A stretch of DNA of 64,000 bases, from the NCBI GenBank assembly GCA_910579965.1, contig CAJTWF010000009.1:1-64000 (forward strand), written 5' to 3'. Source of the stretch: an uncultured Oscillospiraceae bacterium (GTDB taxonomy: Bacteria; Bacillota; Clostridia; Oscillospirales; Oscillospiraceae). The stretch's first letter is position 1. Each line of letters starts with the position of its first letter. This document shows positions 1-7,850 of this stretch, piece by piece. The notes under the pieces were generated by a model that was given only the letters and a program-made list of their open reading frames with translations, had not been told where the DNA came from and made no database searches. Position numbers and translations under genes: made by a program.

Positions 1-55
1 GGCAAAAAATCCACTCGCCAATCCATACACGTCGAGATATTAAACAGGCTCTTAG
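1..55. repeat. Right end of a dispersed inverted-repeat element (cut by window start)
   Basis: This stretch matches 7696-7749 closely: both run from an A-rich start through CTCGCCAATCC, then ACACGT, then GAGATAT(N)AAACAGGCTCTTAG. At 7638-7745 the element has two perfect 18-base inverted arms; here only the right arm is seen because the left would lie before base 1. It contains no coding sequence. It is probably a small non-autonomous repeat. Confidence 0.7.
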
Positions 56-149
56 CGGCCAATGGTATTATGCCGCAAATCCGGTTTGATGTCCCGACAG
101 ATAATTTGCCGCCCTGCCTGTGCCGGCAGGGATGGAGCCTGGGCGCAGC

Positions 150-186
150 GCAAACCGCCCTTCCCCACACGGGAAGGGCGGTTTGC
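150..186 (+). terminator. Strong hairpin, possible terminator
   Basis: A perfect 16-base stem (150-165 with 171-186) has a 5-base loop. On the plus strand it is followed by ACTACTTTTCG, a weak T-rich tail. It would fit the end of a plus-strand gene lying before the window, or a shared barrier between that gene and pdaA. Confidence 0.45.
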
Positions 187-209
187 ACTACTTTTCGTAT
201 TATCCCGGC

Positions 210-242
210 AAAAAACTACAGCCTCTGACAGCGCCTAGAGGC
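210..242 (-). terminator. Probable terminator of the pdaA-type gene
   Basis: Reading the minus strand, a short GCCTCT/AGAGGC stem that includes the stop codon region is followed by TGTAGTTTTTTGC. The stem is only 6 bases, so efficiency is doubtful, but its position directly after the gene and the T run fit a rho-independent terminator. Confidence 0.45.
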
Positions 243-1056
243 CCGGCAGCTCCTCCAGGGAGGCGAACCGGTAGCCCATGGCCTCCCAGCGGGTCAACAG
301 CTCGTCCAGGATCTCTGCGTTGGTGCGGGAGGTGGAGTGGAGGAGCACAATGGCTCCGTCGTGGATCCGGGGCAGCAGCTTGCTGTAGGCCTGCTCCGCC
401 GTGGGCTGGTTGTCCGTGTACCAGTCCACATAGGCCAGACTCCAGAACACGGTGTTATACCCCAGGGCCTGGGCCTGGCGCAGGTTCTCCTGGCTGTACT
501 TTCCCTGGGGCGGGCGGTAGAAGCGGGAGAGGGGCTGGCCTGTGGTCTGCTGGTACAGCTCCGCCAGGCTGTCCAGCTCCCGCTGGAAGGCGGTCTGGTC
601 CGAGATGCTGGACATGTCCGGGTGGTGGTAGGTGTGGTTCCCCACGATGTGGCCCTCCCGGGCCATGCGGCGGATAATGTCCGGCGCGGTCTCCACCATG
701 TTCCCCACCACGAAGAAGGCGGCGGGGGCGTTGTGCTTCTTCAGCGCGTCCAGGATGGGCTCCGTGTATCCGTTCTCGTAACCGCAGTCAAAGGTCAGAT
801 AGATTACTTTTTCGGCACAATTCCCCAAATAATACGCCCCGTATTGGGCCAGCTCCTCCTGGGCGGCATTGCCCACGGGGGGCTGGCCCTCGTTTTGGAA
901 GGACAGGCCCCAGTCCCCGGACACGGGGATGGCGGCGGCGGCCCCGGCGGGGCGGACCGTCTCCTCACCGGTCAGGGAGAGGATCACGGCGGCGGTGAGC
1001 AGCAGCGCGGTCAGCGCCGTGAACACCCGCAGAGAGCGTCGGTTGGCATGGGTCAT
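235..1056 (-). CDS. pdaA: Polysaccharide deacetylase, PdaA type (probable muramic delta-lactam / peptidoglycan N-acetylmuramic acid deacetylase)
   Basis: A 273-residue exported carbohydrate esterase family 4 enzyme. PdaA enzymes de-acetylate muramic acid in spore cortex so that muramic delta-lactam can form, which germination enzymes recognise. Residues 11-30 form a membrane anchor or signal. The NodB fold follows: TFDCGYENG at 88-96, the metal-binding HTYHHPDM at 141-148 (H141, H145), RPPQGKYS at 181-188 and LLHSTSRTN at 238-246. The YENGYT and FWSLAYVDW stretches are specific to the PdaA branch. B. subtilis PdaA has Asn where this protein has Cys91. A good AAGGAGG site precedes the ATG. It is divergent from the moxR operon. 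The family assignment is firm; cortex function is inferred from the family. Confidence 0.85.
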   Translation of the reverse strand: MTHANRRSLRVFTALTALLLTAAVILSLTGEETVRPAGAAAAIPVSGDWGLSFQNEGQPPVGNAAQEELAQYGAYYLGNCAEKVIYLTFDCGYENGYTEPILDALKKHNAPAAFFVVGNMVETAPDIIRRMAREGHIVGNHTYHHPDMSSISDQTAFQRELDSLAELYQQTTGQPLSRFYRPPQGKYSQENLRQAQALGYNTVFWSLAYVDWYTDNQPTAEQAYSKLLPRIHDGAIVLLHSTSRTNAEILDELLTRWEAMGYRFASLEELPGL

Positions 1057-1201
1057 GGATGGCTGCCTCCTTTTGATGAGTCGTCATTGGTCTTTCATGG
1101 AAAAAGGAGTCAAACAGGAGCTTTTTGCGGTCAGACAGGCAGTTGACTCCCATGTTTCCTCCGTAGTCTGCCCCGCCGCATCCCGATTATGCACAATGCA
1201 G

Positions 1202-1230
1202 TTGACGTAATCCGGCTTTGCCCGTATAAT
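1202..1230 (+). promoter_or_regulatory. Sigma-A promoter of the moxR operon
   Basis: TTGACG (1202-1207) and TATAAT (1225-1230) are separated by 17 bases. Transcription would begin near 1237, which rules out the upstream in-frame ATG at 1189 as the moxR start. Confidence 0.85.
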
Positions 1231-1287
1231 AGGCGTGATACGTTTTTGTCAAAAAAGCGTGGAAATGATATGGAAAGGACAGGCCGC

Positions 1288-2217
1288 ATGAACGAACGAA
1301 ATTTGGCCGCCCAGGTGGTCAGCGAGGTCAAAAAAGCCATCGTGGGCAAGGACAGCGTGCTGGTGAAGGTCCTGGCGGCCATTCTGGCCCGGGGCCACAT
1401 CCTCCTGGAGGACATCCCCGGCGTGGGCAAGACCACCCTGGCCCTGGCTTTCGGCAGGGCCCTGGACCTCCGCTTCGCCCGGATGCAGTTTACCCCCGAC
1501 GTAATGCCCTCGGACGTTACCGGCTTCTCCCTCTACGACAAGGCTGCCGGCGCCATGATCTACCAGCCCGGGGCCGTCATGTGCAATCTCTTCCTGGCCG
1601 ACGAGCTCAACCGGGCCACCAGCCGCACCCAGTCCGCCCTCCTGGAGGCCATGGAGGAGGGGCAGGTCACGGTGGACGGGGTCAGCCGCCCGGTGCCCCA
1701 GCCCTTTGTGGTCATCGCCACCCAGAACCCGGTGGGGGCCTCCGGCACCCAGCGCCTGCCGGACAGCCAGCTGGACCGGTTCCTGCTGCGCCTGCGCATC
1801 GGCTACCCCACCCCGGCCGAGGAGCTGGAGCTCCTGCGCCGCCGCCAGTACGGACAGGCCATGGGCGGCGTGAACCGGGTGGTGGACCGGGAGGGCCTGG
1901 AGCGGATGCGCCAGGCCGTGGACGCGGTTCATATCAGCGACGAGATTCTCAGCTACATCATCTCCCTGGTGAACGCCACCCGCCGCCACCCCCAGCTCAT
2001 CCAGGGGGCCAGCCCCCGGGCCACCCTGTCCATCGCCTCCGTGAGCCGGGCCGTGGCCTTCCTCCGGAACCGGGACTACGTGGTGCCCGAGGACGTGCAG
2101 TGCATCTGGCAGGAGGCCTGCGCCCACCGCCTGCTCCCGGCTCCCGGGGCGGAGGGGACTGCCGGGGACATTGCCGCCCAGGTCCTCCGGGGGGTGGATT
2201 CCCCCAAAATCCGATAG
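1288..2217 (+). CDS. MoxR-family AAA+ ATPase
   Basis: A 309-residue AAA+ ATPase of the MoxR family, whose members act as chaperones that mature or insert partner proteins, typically encoded beside DUF58 and transglutaminase-like proteins as here. Visible motifs are Walker A GVGKTT (45-50), Walker B LFLADE (101-106), the sensor ATQNP (144-148) and a DRF arginine finger (R164). The start at 1288 is preferred because AAAGGACAGG lies just upstream; an in-frame ATG at 1270 is possible. It is the first gene of a three-gene operon; the DUF58 gene begins two bases after its stop. The specific client is unknown. Confidence 0.9.
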   Translation: MNERNLAAQVVSEVKKAIVGKDSVLVKVLAAILARGHILLEDIPGVGKTTLALAFGRALDLRFARMQFTPDVMPSDVTGFSLYDKAAGAMIYQPGAVMCNLFLADELNRATSRTQSALLEAMEEGQVTVDGVSRPVPQPFVVIATQNPVGASGTQRLPDSQLDRFLLRLRIGYPTPAEELELLRRRQYGQAMGGVNRVVDREGLERMRQAVDAVHISDEILSYIISLVNATRRHPQLIQGASPRATLSIASVSRAVAFLRNRDYVVPEDVQCIWQEACAHRLLPAPGAEGTAGDIAAQVLRGVDSPKIR

Positions 2218-2219
2218 CC

Positions 2220-3215
2220 ATGTGGAGCCGCCGGCTGCTCTACCTCCTGGCCCTGACCGCCGCCCTCATGGGCCAGCTCTTCGATGTGGGCTATCTCTTT
2301 CACTTTCTCTTCTTCGCCGCCGCCTGTCTGCCCCTGCTGGGGCTGGCGCTGAGCCTGCCCGCCATGGTCCGGTGCAGAGTCCGGCTGGTCCCCTCCGCCC
2401 GCCAGGTGGAGCGGGGGGCGGAGGCCGGGTGGACGCTTCGCCTGGAGTGCCGCTCCCCCCTGCCCCCGGCCAGGATTGCCTGCCGGATCCGGGTCCGGGA
2501 CCGGATGGGCGGCGGGGAGCGGGTCCGCCGCCTCACCATGGGCCGCGCCTTCCGGGACGAGCGGTCCTGGGCCGGGGAGACCGGCCACTGTGCGCTCCTG
2601 GAGTGCCGGGTGGACAGGCTGCGGGTGTGCGACTGCCTGGGCCTCTTCGTCCTGCCGCTGAAGGCCCCGCCGCCGGCCCAGGTGCTGGTGGTCCCCCGGC
2701 CGGAGAGCCCGGGGCCCCTCCGTCTGCCCGAGGGGCTGGGGACGCCCCGCCCCGTGCCCCGAGGGAAGTCCGTCTCCGGGGAGGACTACGAGCTGCGCCC
2801 CTTCCGGGAGGGGGACAGCCTGCGCACCGTCCACTGGAAGATGACCGCCAAGCGGGATGAGCTGGTGACCCGGGAGCTGCTGGAGGACCGGCGGCCCCTG
2901 CCGGTGCTCACCCTGGACCACTTCGGCCCCCGGGAGACCCTGGACCGGGCCCTGGACCGGCTGGCGGGCTACGCCCGGGCTCTGCTGGGGGAGGACCGGC
3001 CCTTCCAGGTCCGCTGGGCCCACCCGGGGACCGGCGCGGCGCGGTGCTGCGACGTGGCCGGCGGCCAGGACTGGACCGCCTGCCTCACCGCGCTCCTCTC
3101 GGACCCCGCGCCCCTCCAGGGGGCCTCCGTGCTGGACCGCCCCCTGACCGTGGACCAGGACCAGGTCCTCCATCGCATTCACATCACCGGGGAGGAGGCG
3201 GACCATGAGACGTAA
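2220..3215 (+). CDS. DUF58 domain-containing membrane protein
   Basis: A 331-residue protein with one or two N-terminal membrane segments (about residues 5-45) followed by a beta-rich region and the DUF58 signature around 185-222 (GEDYELRPFREGD, then RTVHWKMTAKRDEL). DUF58 proteins have a von Willebrand A-like fold and occur with MoxR ATPases; they are thought to be the membrane-associated partner. The ATG at 2220 follows the moxR stop almost directly. The coding frame stays open upstream of 2220, but that part is shadow sequence inside moxR. Its stop overlaps the next start by 11 bases, so the genes are translationally coupled. Biochemical role is not established. Confidence 0.85.
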   Translation: MWSRRLLYLLALTAALMGQLFDVGYLFHFLFFAAACLPLLGLALSLPAMVRCRVRLVPSARQVERGAEAGWTLRLECRSPLPPARIACRIRVRDRMGGGERVRRLTMGRAFRDERSWAGETGHCALLECRVDRLRVCDCLGLFVLPLKAPPPAQVLVVPRPESPGPLRLPEGLGTPRPVPRGKSVSGEDYELRPFREGDSLRTVHWKMTAKRDELVTRELLEDRRPLPVLTLDHFGPRETLDRALDRLAGYARALLGEDRPFQVRWAHPGTGAARCCDVAGGQDWTACLTALLSDPAPLQGASVLDRPLTVDQDQVLHRIHITGEEADHET

Positions 3216-5409
3216 GCATCTGGACGGGCTGCTGCTGCACCTGGGGAACGCCCTGGTGACGCTGGCCCTGCTGTTCGGGGGCCTGGAGGCCTTCCTGTCC
3301 GCCCACGCCTATGGGTACAGCCGGGGGGAGCTGCTGGCGGTGTGCGCCCTGGCCTCCGTCCTGGCCGTGGGGCTCTATGCCTGGCGGCACGGGGGCTGGG
3401 CCGTCCTGGGGCTCCTGGCCGTACTGACCCTGGCCCGGGATCCCCTGTGGGAGAAGCTGCTGGAGCCGGCGGCGGACATGTTCCGCTCCGCCGGGACGCG
3501 GCGCGCCGGGCTGCCCCTTCTGATTCTGACCGCCGGGGTGCTGGCCCTGCTGCTGGGGTGGCTGGTGGTCCGGGCCAGGTGCTGGTATCTGTGCGCCCTG
3601 GTGGTGACCCTGCCGGTGCTGCCCCCCATTATGGAGGGCGTTCTGCCGGAGTGGACGGCCCTGCTCCTCAGCGCCGCCGGATGGGGGACCCTGCTGCTCA
3701 CCGCCCTCTTTGACAAAAGGGACCCCGCCGGTCTGTGGCGGGCCCAGCTGGCCAGTCTGGCCGGCATGGGGGTCTTCCTGGCCCTCCTCACCGCCGCCCT
3801 GCCCCGGGAGGGATATCTGCGCCCGGACTGGGCCACCAACGCCCGGGACAAGCTGGTGTCCGCCGCTGCCGGCGGGTTCAGCGGCGTGCTGGACTGGGAC
3901 CTCCAGGCCGGGGACCTGATCCTGGATATCGGCCAGACGGAGCGCCCCGCCCTCCGGCCTGTGGTCAGCTTCGGCGGCAGCGCCGGCGCGGCCGTGGAGA
4001 ACGGCCGGGTGGACCTGCGCTCCGCCGGCCCCCGGGCCTACTCCCAGCGCCAGATCATGACCGTGGAAACGGACCAGCCGGACCCGGCGGGGACCGCCTT
4101 CCTCTTCGGCGGATCCGCGGCATTCTACACCGGGGAGAGCTGGGAGGACGCGGAGCCCTATACCGGGGCGTCCCCGGATCTGCTGCCGGCCGGCACCGCC
4201 CCTGACGTCCCCCCCGCCACCATGACCATCTCCCTCCGCACCGGCGGCGGGAACCTCTTCACCCCCTACCGTCTGGACCAGGAGCCCCCCGCCTCCGTGG
4301 GCAAGCAGTATACGCTCTCCTACCGCCCCGGCGGGCCGGAGGACGGCTTTGCGCCCCTGGAGGGCCCGCTCTCGGAGCTGGCGGCGGACTACCGGTCCTA
4401 TGTGTACGCAAACTACCTGTCCGTGCCCACCGGGATCCAGACCCTCCTCTGGCCCATGCTGGGGGCCATGGAGCGGATGCCGGTGGAGGCGGACCCGCGC
4501 CTGCCGGAGGATTACCGGGAGGCGGTGGCCGCCGCTCTCACCACGGCCCACTATCTGTCCGGACTGGCGGAGTATGACCTGGACGCCCCGGCCATGGAGC
4601 CGGGGGAGGACTTTGTGGAGCACTTTTTGGACGCGCGCCGGGGCTACTGCGTCCACTTTGCCACCACCGGCGTTCTGCTGCTGCGGATGCAGAATATCCC
4701 CGCCCGGTACGCCAGCGGCTATCTGGCCCACCTGGACGGCTCCGGCAGGGCTGCGGTCCTGGACAGCAACGCCCACGCCTGGGCGGAGATCTACCTGGAC
4801 GGCTACGGCTGGTACCCGGTGGAGATGACTCCCGGCGGCGGGACCGGCTCCGCTGCCGGGCAGGAGGAGGACGGAGCGGGGGAGGACGGTCAGGAGGCGG
4901 CCCGGCCGCCCCAGACCGCCCAGAGCCCCCAGCAGCCGCCCCAGCAGACCACCCAGCGGCCGGAGGCCCCGCCGCCGGACCGGAGCCCGGCGGAGACTCC
5001 CGGCGGCAGCGGGGATGCCGCGCCTCCCCGGGGGGACGCCGAAACGCCCCGGGAGCCCCTGGACCTCACCTGGCTGTGGCGGACCCTGGAGGTCCTGGCC
5101 CTTCCGGCGGCCCTGGCGGGGCTCTACGGGCTGGCCCTGGCCCGCCGGCGGCGGTCCCGGGAGGACGGGGACCGCAACCGCTCTGTCATCCGGGCCTATG
5201 GACGCTACCGCCGCCTGACGGCCTGGGGCTGCGGGGAGGACGAGCTTCTGGAGACGCTGGCCCGGAAGGCCCGATTCAGCCAGCACACCCTCACCGAGGA
5301 GGAGCGCGCCGCCGCCTGGGAGCGGCTGGAGGTGCTGAGGCGGGAGACCGCCGGGGCTCTGCCGGCCTGGAAGCGGTGGGTCCTGGTCCTGCTGAGGCCG
5401 GCGCTGTAG
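3205..5409 (+). CDS. Transglutaminase-like membrane protein (TgpA / DUF4129 type)
   Basis: A 734-residue integral membrane protein with about six hydrophobic segments in residues 8-200, an extracytoplasmic region, a transglutaminase-like domain, a Pro/Gln-rich linker (about 545-625), one more membrane segment (about 635-655) and a cytoplasmic tail resembling DUF4129. The thiol catalytic residues are Cys482 in GYCVHFA and His524 in NAHAWAEIY. The usual third residue, Asp, appears to be Glu540 in GWYPVEMTP. With MoxR and DUF58 it forms the common trio implicated in envelope or surface-protein processing. Whether it cross-links or hydrolyses is unknown. Confidence 0.85.
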   Translation: MRRKHLDGLLLHLGNALVTLALLFGGLEAFLSAHAYGYSRGELLAVCALASVLAVGLYAWRHGGWAVLGLLAVLTLARDPLWEKLLEPAADMFRSAGTRRAGLPLLILTAGVLALLLGWLVVRARCWYLCALVVTLPVLPPIMEGVLPEWTALLLSAAGWGTLLLTALFDKRDPAGLWRAQLASLAGMGVFLALLTAALPREGYLRPDWATNARDKLVSAAAGGFSGVLDWDLQAGDLILDIGQTERPALRPVVSFGGSAGAAVENGRVDLRSAGPRAYSQRQIMTVETDQPDPAGTAFLFGGSAAFYTGESWEDAEPYTGASPDLLPAGTAPDVPPATMTISLRTGGGNLFTPYRLDQEPPASVGKQYTLSYRPGGPEDGFAPLEGPLSELAADYRSYVYANYLSVPTGIQTLLWPMLGAMERMPVEADPRLPEDYREAVAAALTTAHYLSGLAEYDLDAPAMEPGEDFVEHFLDARRGYCVHFATTGVLLLRMQNIPARYASGYLAHLDGSGRAAVLDSNAHAWAEIYLDGYGWYPVEMTPGGGTGSAAGQEEDGAGEDGQEAARPPQTAQSPQQPPQQTTQRPEAPPPDRSPAETPGGSGDAAPPRGDAETPREPLDLTWLWRTLEVLALPAALAGLYGLALARRRRSREDGDRNRSVIRAYGRYRRLTAWGCGEDELLETLARKARFSQHTLTEEERAAAWERLEVLRRETAGALPAWKRWVLVLLRPAL

Positions 5410-5432
5410 TGCCGCTATCCGAGAGAAGCAAG

Positions 5433-5475
5433 GCGCGCCCCCGCTGCTTTGGCGGGGGCGCGCTTTGTGCATTTT
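5433..5475 (+). terminator. Rho-independent terminator of the moxR operon
   Basis: A perfect 12-base GC stem (5433-5444 with 5452-5463) with a 7-base loop is followed by TTTGTGCATTTT. It lies 24 bases after the transglutaminase stop. Confidence 0.8.
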
Positions 5476-5480
5476 GACCA

Positions 5481-5509
5481 TTTACACCGGGGGACAAAGC
5501 GAGTATAAT
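5481..5509 (+). promoter_or_regulatory. Promoter of the MATE transporter gene
   Basis: TTTACA (5481-5486) and TATAAT (5504-5509) have a 17-base spacer. A TTGACC at 5474 is 24 bases from the same -10 and is too far to be used. Confidence 0.75.
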
Positions 5510-5539
5510 GCCCGGAGACATGGAGAGGAGGGGATCGCC

Positions 5540-6880
5540 GTGAATCGGGATCTGACGGTGGGCAATCCGGGGGCGGTGCTGCGCCGGTTCTGCCTGCCCC
5601 TGTTCGGCAGCGTCATCTTTCAGCAGCTCTACAACATCGCGGACAGCCTGGTGGCGGGAAAATTCATTGGGGAGAGCGCCCTGGCGGCGGTGGGCAACAG
5701 CTATGAGATCACCATGCTGTTCATCGCCTTCGCCTTTGGCTGCAACATCGGCTGCTCGGTGGTGGTGTCCCAGCTCTTCGGCGGCAGGGCCTACGGGGAG
5801 ATGAAGACCGCCGTGACCACCACCCTCATCGCCGCCGGGGCCTTGTGTCTGGCCCTGATGGCGGGAGGCCTTCTGGGCAGCCGGGCCCTCCTGGAGCTGA
5901 TCCGGACGCCGGAGGAGGTGATGGAGGCCTCCAGGCTGTATCTGGACATCTACCTGTGGGGACTGCCCTTCCTCTTTTTCTACAACATCGCCACCGGCAT
6001 CTTCTCCGCCCTGGGGGACTCCAGGACGCCCTTCCTCTTCCTGGCCCTGTCCTCCACAGCCAACATCGGGGTGGACATCCTGTTTGTGACGGCCTTTGAC
6101 ATGGGCGTGGCCGGGGTGGCCTGGGCCACCTTCCTGTGTCAGGGGGTCAGCTGCCTGCTGGCCCTGGCGGTGGTGTTCCGCCGTCTGGCCCGGATCCCTG
6201 CGGAGGGGCGGCGGCCCCTGTTCTCCGCCTCCGCCCTGGGGCGTGTGGCGGCCATTGCCGTGCCCAGCATCCTCCAGCAGAGCTTCATCTCCGTGGGCAA
6301 CATCGTCATCCAAGGGGCCATCAACGGCTTCGGCACCGGCGTGATGGCGGGCTACTCCGCCGCCGTGAAGCTGAACAACCTGGTGGTCACCTCCTTCACC
6401 ACCCTGGGCAACGGCGTGTCCAACTTCACAGCCCAGAATCTGGGCGCGGGAAAGACGGAGCGGATTGACCAGGGGTTCCGGGCGGGGCTGGGGCTGGTGT
6501 GGGCCGTCTGCCTGCCCGTGGCGGCGGCCTACCTCCTGGCCGGACGGCAGCTGCTGTGCCTGTTCATCGACGCGCCCACCCAGACCGCCCTGGACACAGG
6601 GGTCACCTTCCTGCGCCTGCTCTCCCCCTTCTACTTCGTGGTGTCCGCCAAGCTGACCGCGGACGGCGTGCTGCGGGGGACGGGGAGCATGGGCCGGTTC
6701 ATGGCCGCCACCTTCACGGATCTGATCCTGCGGGTGACGCTGGCCCTGGTCCTGTCCCGGACGGGCCTGGGGGCCACGGGGATCTGGCTGGCCTGGCCCA
6801 TCGGCTGGACCGCGGCCACGGTCCTCTCCCTGCTGTTCTACCACACCGGACCCTGGCGGCGGCCGGCGGGGGAACCGTGA
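5540..6880 (+). CDS. MATE family efflux transporter
   Basis: A 446-residue multidrug and toxic compound extrusion family protein with about 12 membrane helices in two related halves. The N-terminal motif GNPGAVLRRFCLPLFGSVIFQ and the run NIADSLVAGKFIGESALAAVGNSYEITML are typical of the clostridial DinF/NorM-like branch, which exports small molecules using Na+ or H+ gradients. The start is a GTG at 5540 behind GAGAGGAGGGG; upstream in-frame codons precede the promoter. It is a single-gene unit with its own promoter. The substrate cannot be read from the sequence. Confidence 0.9.
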   Translation: MNRDLTVGNPGAVLRRFCLPLFGSVIFQQLYNIADSLVAGKFIGESALAAVGNSYEITMLFIAFAFGCNIGCSVVVSQLFGGRAYGEMKTAVTTTLIAAGALCLALMAGGLLGSRALLELIRTPEEVMEASRLYLDIYLWGLPFLFFYNIATGIFSALGDSRTPFLFLALSSTANIGVDILFVTAFDMGVAGVAWATFLCQGVSCLLALAVVFRRLARIPAEGRRPLFSASALGRVAAIAVPSILQQSFISVGNIVIQGAINGFGTGVMAGYSAAVKLNNLVVTSFTTLGNGVSNFTAQNLGAGKTERIDQGFRAGLGLVWAVCLPVAAAYLLAGRQLLCLFIDAPTQTALDTGVTFLRLLSPFYFVVSAKLTADGVLRGTGSMGRFMAATFTDLILRVTLALVLSRTGLGATGIWLAWPIGWTAATVLSLLFYHTGPWRRPAGEP

Positions 6881-6919
6881 TTTTTCGACGGATTTTCCGG
6901 GAAAAGCCGGGAATTGCTG

Positions 6920-6948
6920 TTGCATTTTGCCTGAGCGGTGTGTATAAT
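6920..6948 (+). promoter_or_regulatory. Promoter of the SseB-like gene
   Basis: TTGCAT (6920-6925) and TATAAT (6943-6948) with a 17-base spacer. Transcription near 6955 excludes the in-frame start at 6938. Confidence 0.8.
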
Positions 6949-6994
6949 GGGGATATATGCGGCCCGGCGGGCGGCGGAGCTGAGGGGCAGGGGG

Positions 6995-7504
6995 ATGGTT
7001 TTGATGGACGCGTATGTTGATCCCAAAACACTGGAGAGCGGCGCGGTGCTGCTGCTGCTGAAATCCCGGTTCATCAAGGACCGGGGCAGCGAGACCCTGT
7101 TTCCCCTGCTGGGCTGTCTGCGGGACTCGGTGGTCCACGTGCCCATGCAGGCCATTCTCAGCGAGGCGGACCAGCGGCGCATGGCGGCTATGAAGCTGGG
7201 GGACACCTGGAGAAACCGGGATCCGGTCCGTATGCGGCCGGACGTGCTGAAGATGGCCGATGGGACCGTATGGTTCCCCATCTTCTCCCAGATCGAGCAG
7301 GCCCCGGCCGACTACCGCAGGCGCTTCTCCGTGGTCTCGGTGGAGGCCATGCAGGCCCTGCGCATGGCCCACGCCGCCGGCGGTCTCAGCGGTCTGGTGC
7401 TGGACCCCTTCACGGACCCGGTGTCCCTCCCCTTCCAGACTGCGGATATCATGGTGGAGATGCCCTCCAGCCTGAGCCCGGACGGGGCGGCGGACGAGGC
7501 TTGA
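6995..7504 (+). CDS. SseB-like protein
   Basis: A cytoplasmic protein of 169 residues (166 if it begins at ATG 7004, which also has a good AGGGGG site). The region VLLLLKSRFIKDRGSETLFPLLGCLRD, the FPIFSQIEQ stretch and the FVVS/VDAMxAL-like segment resemble the SseB N-terminal domain family, named for an E. coli enhanced-serine-sensitivity protein. Family members lack an assigned biochemical activity. It has no membrane segment and is transcribed alone. Confidence in the family is moderate because it rests on recalled pattern, not a profile search. Confidence 0.6.
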   Translation: MVLMDAYVDPKTLESGAVLLLLKSRFIKDRGSETLFPLLGCLRDSVVHVPMQAILSEADQRRMAAMKLGDTWRNRDPVRMRPDVLKMADGTVWFPIFSQIEQAPADYRRRFSVVSVEAMQALRMAHAAGGLSGLVLDPFTDPVSLPFQTADIMVEMPSSLSPDGAADEA

Positions 7505-7519
7505 TCCCGGCAGATACGA

Positions 7520-7545
7520 AGCGCCCGGCCTTTTGGCCGGGCGCT
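7520..7545 (+). terminator. Hairpin after the SseB-like gene
   Basis: A perfect 11-base stem, AGCGCCCGGCC with GGCCGGGCGCT, with a TTTT loop 16 bases after the stop. No T run follows, so it may only stabilise the 3' end. Confidence 0.5.
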
Positions 7546-7637
7546 GAAAACAGTGGGGAATAGAAAGAAATGAAGCCGATCCGGTCAGCCCATTCACCCA
7601 TTACCTGTTTTGTGAGCAGGACCGGGCAGGCGGCGTG

Positions 7638-7745
7638 GAGCCTGTTTCATATCTCCCTGCCCCCGTCTTGGCGGCGTATTTTACGCCTTGACTTCGTTAA
7701 AAATCCCCTCGCCAATCCGCACACGTTGAGATATGAAACAGGCTC
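7638..7745. repeat. Small inverted-repeat element (complete copy)
   Basis: Two perfect 18-base arms, GAGCCTGTTTCATATCTC at 7638-7655 and its reverse complement at 7728-7745, flank 72 bases. The right part matches bases 1-55. It carries no open reading frame. The surrounding gene-free stretch 7505-7850 otherwise holds only the hairpin at 7520-7545 and about 100 bases (7750-7850) in which I see nothing. The structure resembles a miniature inverted-repeat transposable element; no target-site duplication is obvious. Confidence 0.75.
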
Positions 7746-7850
7746 TTAGGATAAACAAAATGATCGTATCAATGAATTCCCCGCTGATGCTTTCCACTGC
7801 CGCAGCGTGGATATTTTTCCGATTGTCGCACGCTGTCAATACAAGGCCGC

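Noticed and set aside
2221..3215. Fusion of MoxR and DUF58 suggested by a frame open from 1581
   Set aside because: The frame upstream of 2220 is a G, P and H-rich shadow of moxR in another phase; the real DUF58 start is the ATG at 2220.
5474..5479. TTGACC as -35 of the MATE gene
   Set aside because: Spacing to TATAAT is 24 bases, while TTTACA at 5481 gives exactly 17.
3184..5481. A 765-codon frame antisense to the transglutaminase gene
   Set aside because: Rich in G, Q, P and R with no motif, while the plus-strand gene is clearly real with a catalytic Cys and His.
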